Positions 55,127 through 64,000 of a DNA stretch of 64,000 nucleotides are shown in pieces. Position numbers and translations under genes: made by a program. The notes below the pieces were generated by a model. The model was not told the DNA's origin. It made no database searches and saw only the letters and a list, made by a program, of their open reading frames with translations. Each line of letters opens with the position of its first letter. The stretch's first letter is position 1. This DNA is from Candidula unifasciata (Eukaryota; Mollusca; Gastropoda; Stylommatophora; Geomitridae), in assembly GCA_905116865.2 (NCBI GenBank), contig CAJHNH020002002.1, forward strand, positions 183,501 through 247,500, read 5' to 3'.

Positions 55127-55499
55127 ATGTTAAAACTGGATGTATGTAGTAAGCAAGAATTCTTTTTCTAACTCCCAACGACAAGGATGTATTGCACAAG
55201 ATATTCTTCATTTTATAATAATATGTTTCTTATCTCAATTATGCATCGTCCATCTGATGTTATCCACCTACCACACAATTTTAAATTTAGATAATTTATT
55301 ATCACACGTAAAATGCTTCAACATCCACAACACGTTGGCTGGTTTACACACAAGGCCCTTTGTATGTTTCTTAAATAGTATATACAATGAACATAAAGGA
55401 CCTATCTCCACGCCGTACATGCGTATTTGGGCATACTAGGCAAGAACATTAAAGACCTATACAATAATGCGTGTGTGTATCCATGTTTGTGTGTATATA

Positions 55500-55505
55500 T
55501 GCGTG

Positions 55506-55537
<32 letters not shown>

Positions 55538-55576
55538 TATACATACATGCACACACGCACACTATTTTATAGGTAC

Positions 55577-55622
<46 letters not shown>
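55500..55622. repeat. (AT)n/(AC)n microsatellites
   Basis: Two AT runs separated by (AC)n and unique DNA. Confidence 0.95.
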
Positions 55623-55623
<1 letters not shown>

Positions 55624-55807
55624 CGTACTACATTAATATTAAAATAGTCGATTATTACGAAATGTACAAAAGTCACTGACTATGTTAGATTAAGGAATGC
55701 AATGAAATTCGAAAACGATACTCGAACATTGATTTTTACAGAGCATCACAGAAGGGATGCCGGAAGCAATGGACGAAATCTGCAGCGTGGGGGAACCTAC
55801 CACTAGA

Positions 55808-56003
55808 AAGGTTGTTGCGTATCCTTTACAGGAAGTTGCAGAACCAACCCTAACAGCCCCTGGCTGTTGTGTGGTTTCTCTAGGCAAATTACGTCCAGTA
55901 GTTTGCCATTGCTTCTGGACGGTCGGCTTTCTTGATACCACTGTCGAAACCAACGCAAGGCGCATTGCCCGCAGCTGGGATCGAACCCGGCATCCCGGAC
56001 CAC
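55808..56003 (-). repeat. SINE family D, inverse
   Basis: TTGCGTATCCTTTACAGG, AGGCAAATTACGTCCAGTAG, GCAGCTGGGATCGAACCCGG. Confidence 0.9.
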
Positions 56004-56077
56004 TAGAAAGCTCAATGAAAACGTCAATTTGCAAACAAATACAGCAGAACGTTGCGACCAGAATCCTCACTACTAAA

Positions 56078-56235
56078 ACTATAGACTAATTAAAACGAAA
56101 CTTTTGGACTAATTAAAACAAAACTTTGGACCAATTAAAACGAAACTTAGGACTAATTAAAACAAAACTTAGGACTAATTAAAACGAAACTTTAGACTAA
56201 TAAAAACGAAACTTGAAAACTAATTAAAACGAGAT
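56078..56235. repeat. about 22-bp minisatellite (ACTAATTAAAACGAAACTTT)
   Basis: About seven units next to the giant GAA tract. Confidence 0.92.
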
Positions 56236-56315
56236 TTTGACAATAGTTATGTACAGGAAGCGCTATATCGGTTTTCCCGGGTCCACTTATATCTTACTTT
56301 AACGCCGAGGTAACT

Positions 56316-57082
56316 GGCGAAGTAGAAGGAGGAGAAGGAGGAGGAAGAAGAAGAAGAAGAAGAAGAAGAAGAAGAAGAAGAAGAAGAAGAAGAAGAAAAA
56401 GAAGAAGAAGAAGAAGAAGAAGAAGAAGAAGAAGAAGAAGAAGAAGAAGAAGAAGAAGAAGAAGAAGAAGAAGAAGAAGAAGAAGAAGAAGAAGAAGAAG
56501 AAGAAGAAGAAGAAGAAGAAGAAGAAGAAGAAGAAGAAGAAGAAGAAAGAAGAAGAAGAAGAAGAAGAAGAAGAAGAAGAAAGAAGAAGAAGAAGAAGAA
56601 GAAGAAGAAGAAGAAGAAGAAGAAGAAGAAGAAGAAGAAGAAGAAGAAGAAGAAGAAGAAGAAGAAGAAGAAGAAGAAGAAGAAGAAGAAGAAGAAGAGA
56701 AGAAGAAGAAGAAGAAGAAGAAGAAGAAGAAGAAGAAGAAGAAGAAGAAGAAGAAGAAGAAGAAGAAGAAGAAGAAGAAGAAGAAGAAGAAGAAGAAGAA
56801 GAAGAAGAAGAAGAAGAAGAAGAAGAAGAAGAAGAAGAAGAAGAAGAAGAAGAAGAAGAAGAAGAAGAAGAAGAAGAAGAAGAAGAAGAAGAAGAAGAAG
56901 AAGAAGAAGAAGAAGAAGAAGAAGAAGAAGAAGAAGAAGAAGAAGAAGAAGAAGAAGAAGAAGAAGAAGAAGAAGAAGAAGAAGAAGAAGAAGAAGAAGA
57001 AGAAGAAGAAGAAGAAGAAGAAGAAGAAGAAGAAGAAGAAGAAGAAGAAGAAGAAGAAGAAGAAGAAAAAGAAGAAGAAGAA
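56316..57082. repeat. giant (GAA)n tract
   Basis: About 745 bp of almost pure GAA with four or five single-base interruptions, roughly 245 triplets. The 283-residue frame across it is not a gene. It lies upstream of the Ser-rich exon. Confidence 0.98.
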
Positions 57083-57360
57083 ATTCTACCTGCATCAATA
57101 AACTAACTGATAGACATAAACCTTCCTTTGAGGCGCATATTTACAGATCATTTCGCACTCAATGTCTGATGTATTAAACATCAACATGGTCGTATTTACT
57201 TGTCGTGGCACTTTCAGGTGCACATTTCAAGCCGGGTTACCCAAATTAATTTAAAAAAACGCATCGGTAAGATTTAGAACCTAAATACCTCTTTTATTGG
57301 ACCGACAGGCATGTGTGCTAACAACTGTATTCTCTACCTCTATCTGCATTACACACGCGC

Positions 57361-57362
<2 letters not shown>

Positions 57363-57436
<74 letters not shown>
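57363..57436. repeat. (AT)n microsatellite
   Basis: About 37 AT units. Confidence 0.97.
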
Positions 57437-57438
<2 letters not shown>

Positions 57439-57827
57439 TTTTATTGCTCCTCGTTTTATCCAATTTCGCTAAGTTATCCAAATATTGTTTGCGGAGCAAT
57501 AAACAGACATTATGAACAAGAAAAATCTCGACCACTGGAAGAAAGAGACAGAATGTCCAAAGCCACGAATGAAGCCAAGGCCCTTTCGGAGCACAACCGC
57601 TGTCTGCAGATTACGAAAGGCAGAAAGAATTAATCGATAACGATTAGCTAGAGGCCTACGTGATGAAGATTATCATTCTTCGTCAGAACTTTGCAACGGC
57701 AATCGAGGCATTTCCACGGGCATAAACGCTTTGTCCGCGTTTTCAGCAGTTGGCTATAATGGTGCCAGTTGCCGTCTGATTTGATGTTCGTCCTGTCTTT
57801 CATTTTTCGGTGACTACCTGCTGGTCG

Positions 57828-58205
57828 GCGTCTGTGGATTAGGCTTGCGAACACGCTTCGTAATGCCTGGGTGCCGGGTTCGATCCCTGCTGCAGACGGG
57901 TTGTTTTGCGCTGGTTTGGACTGGTATCGATAGCTGACCGTGCAGGGAGCAATGGCATATTACTGAACGTGATGAAGGCTAATCGCCGCAACGTCCTTTG
58001 TTTGTCCATTGTGATCGATTTTGTAAAGCTGACATAAACTATTTATTCATTCTTGCCCCTTTTTCTCTTCCTTATAATTTCCTACCCTTTTAAACACCTA
58101 CTTATGAACGTGGAATTTGCCTTAAAAAAACCCATAAAAACCAATAAATGCTGGTTTTGGTTCTGCAACGTCCAGTAAATGATTCGCAACTAACTTTTAA
58201 CCTTT
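57828..58205 (+). repeat. SINE family D with internal insertion
   Basis: The head GTGGATTAGGCTTGCGAACACGC and GCCGGGTTCGATCCCTGC is present, and the tail GGTTCTGCAACGTCCAGTAAATG with GATTCGCAACTAAC. About 150 bp of extra sequence separates AATGGCATATTACTGAACG from the tail. Confidence 0.8.
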
Positions 58206-58629
58206 TAACCTTTAACCTTTTAATCGATCGTCAACCATTTATAATGTCTTCTATACAACGCCGACCTGCTCGTTTTCCCGCGCTGTTTACATGCTTCCAA
58301 GAGGTCGTCAAGAAGAACAACAGTCATCATTATCAACAAAAACAAAAATCATCATCATGTTCCCTGTGGATAAGCGTCAGCTGTCATGTTTTACCATCCC
58401 ATATATAAAGGCTAAGAAGTTTTTTTTTTTACATGAGCAGTTTGTGCATCTACAGTTACAAATATAATTAATAGGATAATACAGTTCTTGCTAACAGTGC
58501 TTAGGGTCTTCTTTGTGTTCTCATTTTGATCTTTTTTTTTTCAAATCCAAATTATCAAGGGAGGTACTAACTCAGGGTTGAAAACCACTGCTATAACCTC
58601 TGTTGCCGCCGCGACTTTCATAAAATACA

Positions 58630-59010
58630 GAGGGGGCTGTGTGGTTCGAGTCATGGTGTCCGCCTCGAGTGCTAGAGGTTCCGGGTTCTATCCCTGGTAA
58701 GGGCTGGACTATTTTTACGTGGAACTGAACTTCTAGTAATTATCCCTGGTATCTGGGTAGTGTGATCGGGGCGCCCGTGTGCATTGTTGCGCACGTAAAA
58801 AAATCCCCTGGCAGTTGAAAATGGAAAAGAGTAGCCTAACAGTGCTGCCCGGGCAAATCTGCCCAAAGTATTTCAGGATCCTCGCCGGTGCTACAGAGCC
58901 TGTACACTGTCCTGAGCTTCTTCGGACTCAGGCTTAATTTAGAAGAAGAACGGAGTACTAATGAGTTACATCAGTGTGCTTCGATGTTGATCCGTTGTTC
59001 CGTCAAACGT
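58630..59010 (+). repeat. SINE family C, near complete
   Basis: Head GGGGCTGTGTGGTTCGAGTC, CGCCTCGAGTGCTAGAGG, TTCCGGGTTCTATCCCTGG. Body CTAGTAATTATCCCTGG, GTGTGCATTGTTGCGCACG, AGTAGCCTAACAGTGCTGCC, CTACAGAGCCTGTACACTG. Tail AGAAGAAGAACGGAG followed by a segment antisense to a LINE end. Confidence 0.92.
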
Positions 59011-59034
59011 CAACACTTTTCTTCCCATAGTCCA

Positions 59035-60840
59035 TGCTTTGTATCGTTGAAAGTCATGTGTATCCACAACTTTTTCTCTCGTGTGCACTTTCAGTTAATT
59101 TTGAAACAAATGGTCTTCCATGCTATGATGTCATACTGTCAAGCATCTTCCCTCTTTGTGACGTTGAAATTCATGTGTATCAACAAACTTTTATCTAGTT
59201 AATTCTGGCACAAATGGTCTTCCATGCTATGATGTCATACTGTCCAGCATCTGCTTTCTTTGTGACGTTGAAATTCATGTGTATCAACAAACTTTTATCT
59301 AGTTAATTCTGGCACAAACGGTCTTCCATGCTATAATATCAAACTGTCCAGCTTCTCTCTCTCTCTTTGTGACGTTGAAATTCATGTGTATCAACAAACT
59401 TTTATCTAGTTAATTCTGGCACAAACGGTCTTCCATGCTATAATATTAAACTGTCCAGCTTCTCTCTCTCTTTGTGACGTTGAAATTCATGTGTATCAAC
59501 AAACTTTTATCTAGTTAATTCTGGCACAAACGGTCTTCCATGCTATAATATCAAACTGACCAGCTTCTCTCTCTCTTTGTGACGTTGAAATTCATGTGTA
59601 TCAACAAACTTTTATCTAGTTAATTCTGGCACAAACGGTCTTCCATGCTATAATATCAAACTGACCAGCTTCTCTCTCTTTTTGTGACGTTGAAATTCAT
59701 GTGTATCAACAAACTTTTATCTAGTTAATTATGGCACAAACGGTCTTCCATGCTATAATATCAAACTGACCAGCTTCTCTCTCTCTCTTTGTGACGTTGA
59801 AATTCATGTGTATCAACAAACTTTTATCTAGTTAATTCTGGCACAAACGGTCTTCCATGCTATAATATTAAACTGTCCAGCTTCTCTCTCTCTCTTTGTG
59901 ACGTTGAAATTCATGTGTATCAACAAACTTTTATCTAGTTAATTCTGGCACAAACGGTCTTCCATGCTATAATATTAAACTGTCCAGCATCTGCTCTCTT
60001 TGTGACGTTGAAATTCATGTGTATCAACAAACTTTTATCTAGTTAATTCTGGCACAAACGGTCTTCCATGCTATAATATCAAACTGTCCAGCTTCTCTCT
60101 CTCTCTCTTTGTGACGTTGAAATTCATGTGTATCAACAAACTTTTATCTAGTTAATTCTGGCACAAACGGTCTTCCATGCTATAATATTAAACTGTCCAG
60201 CTTCTCTCTCTCTTTGTGACGTTGAAATTCATGTGTATCAACAAACTTTTATCTAGTTAATTCTGGCACAAACGGTCTTCCATGCTATAATATCAAACTG
60301 ACCAGCTTCTCTCTCTCTTTGTGACTTTGAAATTCATGTGTATCAACAAACTTTTATCTAGTTAATTCTGGCACAAACGGTCTTCCATGCTATAATATCA
60401 AACTGACCAGCTTCTCTCTCTCTTTGTGACGTTGAAATTCATGTGTATCAACAAACTTTTATCTAGTTAATGATGGCACAAACGGTCTTCCATGCTATAA
60501 TATCAAACTGACCAGCTTCTCTCTCTCTCTTTGTGACGTTGAAATTCATGTGTATCAACAAACTTTTATCTAGTTAATTCTGGCACAAACGGTCTTCCAT
60601 GCTATAATATCAAACTGTCCACCATCTTCTCTCTGTGTTGCGTTGACAGTTATATCTATCCACAATCGCCTGTCTCGTGTACATTAAATTAATTGTAACA
60701 CAAAATAATCTTCCCTGTCCTAATGTCAAACTGTTCAGCATCTTCTCTCTTTGTGGAGCTTTTGTTATGTCTATCCACAACCTCTTATCTCGTGTACTTT
60801 CAGTTAATTTTGACACAAATGTCTTCCATACAATGATGTC
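59035..60840. repeat. about 105-bp satellite derived from a LINE tail
   Basis: About 14 homogeneous units (104-109 bp) of TTGTGACGTTGAAATTCATG, TGTATCAACAAACTTTTATC, TAGTTAATTCTGGCACAAAC and GGTCTTCCATGCTATAATAT plus a variable (CT)n. The flanking units are more divergent and longer, and read on the minus strand as a LINE tail (VSKLTESTRDKRLWIDITKA). Confidence 0.93.
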
Positions 60841-61034
60841 AAACATTTTACACTCGGTCCCCCTCTGCATTGTTTCCCCCTTCCAACCTTCCCACCGTCA
60901 CCGTACTCCATATTACTCCTCATGGAATGAATCAAGAATGTTGACTGCCTCATGAGGTGAGCGATCAGAACTCTTTGTGAGTCTTTTGAGACATCTTCAT
61001 TATTCTTTTTATCTTTCCAGCATATTCTCATCAT
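60804..61034 (-). pseudogene. LINE ORF2 C-terminal tail
   Basis: MMRICWKDKKNNEDVSKDSQ, HLMRQSTFLIHSMRSNMEYG and GGKVGRGKQCRGGPSVKCL. It continues into the satellite on its 3' side, showing where the satellite came from. Confidence 0.75.
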
Positions 61035-61044
61035 TCACCTCGAG

Positions 61045-61227
61045 CAGTAATTCTCACCCTACCCTTTTTCAAGACCCGCATGTTGTGGTGACCCCCAACC
61101 ATAAAAACGTTTTCGTTGCTACTTCTTAACTTCAGTGAAAATGTCTTTTCCGATGGTCTTGGGTGACCTCTGTGAAATGGTATTTCGACCCCCAAAGGTA
61201 TCGCGACCCACAGGCTGAGAACCACTG
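61045..61227 (+). mobile_element. SPIN-like hAT MITE, copy 2
   Basis: Ends CAGTAATTCTCACCC and inverse CAGTGGTTCTCAGCCTGTGG. Internal CATGTTGTGGTGACCCCCAA, CGTTTTCGTTGCTACTTC, TTTTCCGATGGTCTTGGGTG and TTCGACCCCCAAAGGTATCG. The flanking octamers do not match well, so the duplication has decayed or the left end is altered. Confidence 0.82.
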
Positions 61228-61229
61228 GT

Positions 61230-61650
61230 CTAGAAAATGACATCTCCGCAGCTTCCAGATAATTTTTCACTAATCGTCTAACTGTACAACTACACCAGGA
61301 CTAGGTATATATTGCAGTAAAGTTCAGCTCTTTGCAAGAGACATAGCAACAACTACCTGGAACTAAGTAGAACTCTAATTTTCACGACTCCGCCTCTGCA
61401 AGACCCACATTCAATGTAAATTCTAGACACGCCGATGATGTCGATTAACAAGTAGCAAATACCAGATTTAATTGAATTTGATCTGTGCATGCTGATTACC
61501 CTTGGTATAAAAGTCAAGTAATGTCGTTTACACGCTCTTCTGGCATAATGGGGAATATTGATTTAGGCTCATGGTTGATGGCCGAAAGACATATGATTGG
61601 GTGATCTGGTCAACATTACCTTGTATAAATAATATGTTTATGGTGCCTAT
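61230..61650. other. sequence without recognised gene
   Basis: No supported feature. Confidence 0.5.
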
Positions 61651-61652
61651 TT

Positions 61653-62100
61653 GGAGAGTCGCCGTGGCGGTGGCGGCTAGATGCCCGCCTGCGGTTCGGA
61701 GGTCGTGGGATCGCGTCCTGACAGAGCCGTTTCCCCCCCCCCCCCCCCCCCACCCCCCCCCCGCCCCCCCACCAAACCCCCCCCCCCCCCCCCCCCCCCA
61801 AATGACTTGGATTTCTAGTAATTCCCCCTGGTCTCTGGGTAGTGAGATAGAACGCCCGTGTGTATTGCTGCGCACACAAAAACTGCCTTGGCAGTTGGAA
61901 AACGAAAAGAGTAGCCTAACGGCGCTGCCCGGGCAAAATCTGGAGTTAAAAATCTGCCGAAAGTATTTCAAGATCCGCGCCAGTGCTACAGAGCCTGTGC
62001 ACTGTGCTGAGTTTCTTTGGACTCAGACTTAAGTTAGAAGAAGAACGGAGCACTTATGGGTTACTACCCCTGTGCCATGATGTTGATCCGTTGTTCAAAC
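61653..62100 (+). repeat. chimeric SINE: family A head, poly-C, family C body
   Basis: Head GTGGCGGTGGCGGCTAGATG and CGGAGGTCGTGGGATCGCG (family A). Then a poly-C tract of about 65 bp, then CTAGTAATTCCCCCTGGTCTC, GTGTGTATTGCTGCGCACAC, AGTAGCCTAACGGCGCTGCC and the family C tail. Confidence 0.85.
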
Positions 62101-62104
62101 CTCA

Positions 62105-63115
62105 AAGATCTATACAATACAACTGACAATGATCTCTGTGCTGCTCGCTTGCAGTTTGTGGGCTGCCAGTTGAATTACCCTGCCCCCCCCCCCCTCCCTT
62201 TTCCCCCAGAGTTTAGGAAGTCGGGAAAATGCCCAGTCACTATTCACTAGTGATTACTGATCCCTGATTTCTCCCTGTGTAGGTACCAGGGTCACCCATA
62301 TGAGGGGAAAACGAACTGACTCACAGACTACAAAAAGTATGTCGCAAACGATGAATAGCTTTGGATTTGTTGACATTTGACGTTTCAGACCGAAAGGTGG
62401 AGATATCGCAGCATCGCCGTTAACCACAACATAAAGTACCAGCAGTCCTTTTTAAGAGGGAAAGAAGAAGAAGAGGAAGATTAAAAGGAAGAAATAGACC
62501 TGTGATTTATGTGTTGATAGCCAACTTATGCCAAACGAACGCTAGATGCAGACATACGGTTAGATAGTCCTAGGTCAGTGTTTTAGCTTCGTAACAGTAG
62601 ATTACTCAGTAACTGGTAACGTTCCTTTGCCAGCGAAAACCACACATAATCGGTTACACTGATCAATGTGAAAAGTGAAACATCAGTCCCGTAAAGCTAA
62701 ACACCGCGCACAAGTATTGAATACATAAGGCAAGCTCCCCATTTCAAATCTTCTTCTTTCTCTTCCATTCTTTACTTTAAACCAAAATTAAATTCACTAT
62801 GAGGCACTTATGACACAGCTATTATAAACAGGAAAGCAACATAAAAACATGGAAGGGAAATTTGCTTTCGGAATACTTCCACAAGTAAACAGACTTAATG
62901 CTGAGATAAACAAGAACCAATTTCAGACAAGACGTTTCCATGTGTCCAACTTAATTATGTTTTGTTTAATCTCGACGGCTTTCAAAGTAAAGCTAACACT
63001 AATTGTGGAAGTGGTGTCGTTAAAATAGGCAAAAGTACAAGTACATAATTTAACGCAGATGATGTGAAACTTAGATATACAGATAATTTCAAATCAGTAA
63101 ATCATTGATTATAAA
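62105..63115. other. sequence without recognised gene or repeat family
   Basis: Mostly unique-looking DNA with a poly-C tract near 62184. No exon supported. Confidence 0.5.
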
Positions 63116-63122
63116 ATAGGAT

Positions 63123-63335
63123 GAGGAGCGGCTGGCCGAGTAGTTCCAACTCGGGCACTCATACGGTTGACCCGTGTTCAACACCCGGTAAGGTGATAGA
63201 GTTTTTCCTGACGGGGCAAAATTAAACATCCTAACATGTACAGTACGTGGCGACAGCACTAGCCAGGCGGTCCTAAATCGTCAGGCTCAAGGCTCTCCTG
63301 TCTTTAAAAAGTGGTAAAACAGACAGTAGTGACAT
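63123..63335 (+). repeat. SINE family B
   Basis: GGAGCGGCTGGCCGAGTAG, GACCCGTGTTCAACACCCGG, GTGGCGACAGCACTAGCCAG, ATCGTCAGGCTCAAGGC. Confidence 0.87.
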
Positions 63336-63449
63336 GAGATGAAGAAAAGAGGATCTAAGAAATAAAATAAATGTCTCAGCCAATAATGATATCAACAATT
63401 ATAAGACAGCGAAGATGGTGCTATATCAGACACATGCTCAGAAGAGGTG

Positions 63450-63825
63450 AGAGGGCTGCGTGGTCTCAAAGCATGGTGTCCGGAATCAATTCCCGGTGAG
63501 GGCTGGGATTTTTTCACGTTGACTTGGACTTCTAGTAATTACCCCTGGTCTCCGGGTAGTGAGATCGGACGCCCGTGTGCATTGTTGCGCAAGTAAAAAA
63601 AAATCCCTTGGCAGTTGGAAATCGAAAAGAGTAGCATAACGACGCTGCCCGGGCAAAATTTAGAGTTACAAATCTACCCAAAGTATTTCAGGATCCTCGC
63701 TGGTGCTACAGAGTCTGTGTACTGTGCTGAGCTTCATCGTACTCAGACCTGAGTTAGAATGGAGCATTTATGGGTTACTACCCCTGTGCCCATGACGTTG
63801 ATCTGTTGTTCAAACTTCAAACCTC
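63450..63825 (+). repeat. SINE family C, head partly deleted
   Basis: GGGCTGCGTGGTCTCAAAGC joins CAATTCCCGGTGAGGGCTGG with loss of the usual CTCGA...AGAGG section. The body and LINE-antisense tail are complete. Confidence 0.88.
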
Positions 63826-64000
63826 AGAAGAGGTGAAAGAGAATGACCAAACAGGCACTGAAATGGAAAACAGAAGGATTGAGGACACAAGAGCGTTCAA
63901 GAGAAACTCCAAGGCAAGATTGTTAAACTAGCGGCCCGTGTAACTCCTGCAGCTCTTCTCATGCATCTCTTTCTATGGCTAAAAGTCTCCCACTTTTCTA

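Noticed and set aside
58560..58605. Third SPIN-like fragment (GGTTGAAAACCACTG)
   Set aside because: Only about 15 bp resemble a terminus and no opposite end was found.
61528..62032. Gly-rich and Pro-rich frames of 147 to 153 codons
   Set aside because: Created by the poly-C tract inside a chimeric SINE.

Overview
This is eukaryotic nuclear DNA from a repeat-rich animal genome, most likely a mollusc (a heterobranch gastropod would fit). The evidence is spliceosomal introns with GT..AG borders, two metazoan genes with long introns, many tRNA-headed SINEs, LINE 3' tails, MITEs and very long microsatellites. The lineage call rests on repeat style and gene content, not on a marker gene. No bacterial-style gene, CRISPR array or functional RNA gene could be supported.

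Two genes are visible, both on the minus strand. (1) A CYP3-clan-like cytochrome P450: five phase-compatible exons (14352-13993, 10341-10161, 7842-7704, 6558-6407, 4311-4007) encode residues 1 to 379, through the I helix. The exons for ExxR and the heme-binding Cys are not seen and should lie beyond the left edge. (2) A PHLDB (LL5)-type pleckstrin-homology protein: a large Ser-rich first exon (53513-51676), two short coiled-coil exons (38376-38280, 36742-36644) and two exons carrying the PH domain (33239-33033, 30360-30118, with the stop codon). The exons join in frame to 827 residues. Membership of the large first exon rests only on strand, order and phase.

Almost everything else is repeats. 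At the left end a fold-back element with telomere-like arms (1128-3522, 8-bp target duplication) sits inside a SINE and has itself been hit by a hAT transposon (2152-3439, perfect 8-bp duplication). Other mobile DNA includes a non-autonomous element with 45-bp inverted repeats (17085-17375, perfect 8-bp duplication), three candidate TTAA-flanked piggyBac-like MITEs, mariner-type pieces, a degenerate mariner transposase split by SINEs (about 36.8-38.1 kb), and two copies resembling the horizontally transferred hAT family SPIN (53870-54064 and 61045-61227).

At least six SINE or SINE-like families, here called A to F, recur in both orientations; some copies combine the tRNA-like head of one family with the body of another. 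LINE C-terminal tails occur about a dozen times, always 5'-truncated. Tandem repeats range from (GAA)n, about 745 bp at 56.3-57.1 kb, and (GACA)n, about 410 bp, to satellites with 15-, 16-, 17-, 18-, 30-, 34-, 55- and about 105-bp units, the last derived from a LINE tail.

The two genes have no evident functional link. The P450 start lies about 16 kb downstream of the PHLDB stop on the same strand. The most notable parts of the window are its nested and modular mobile elements.
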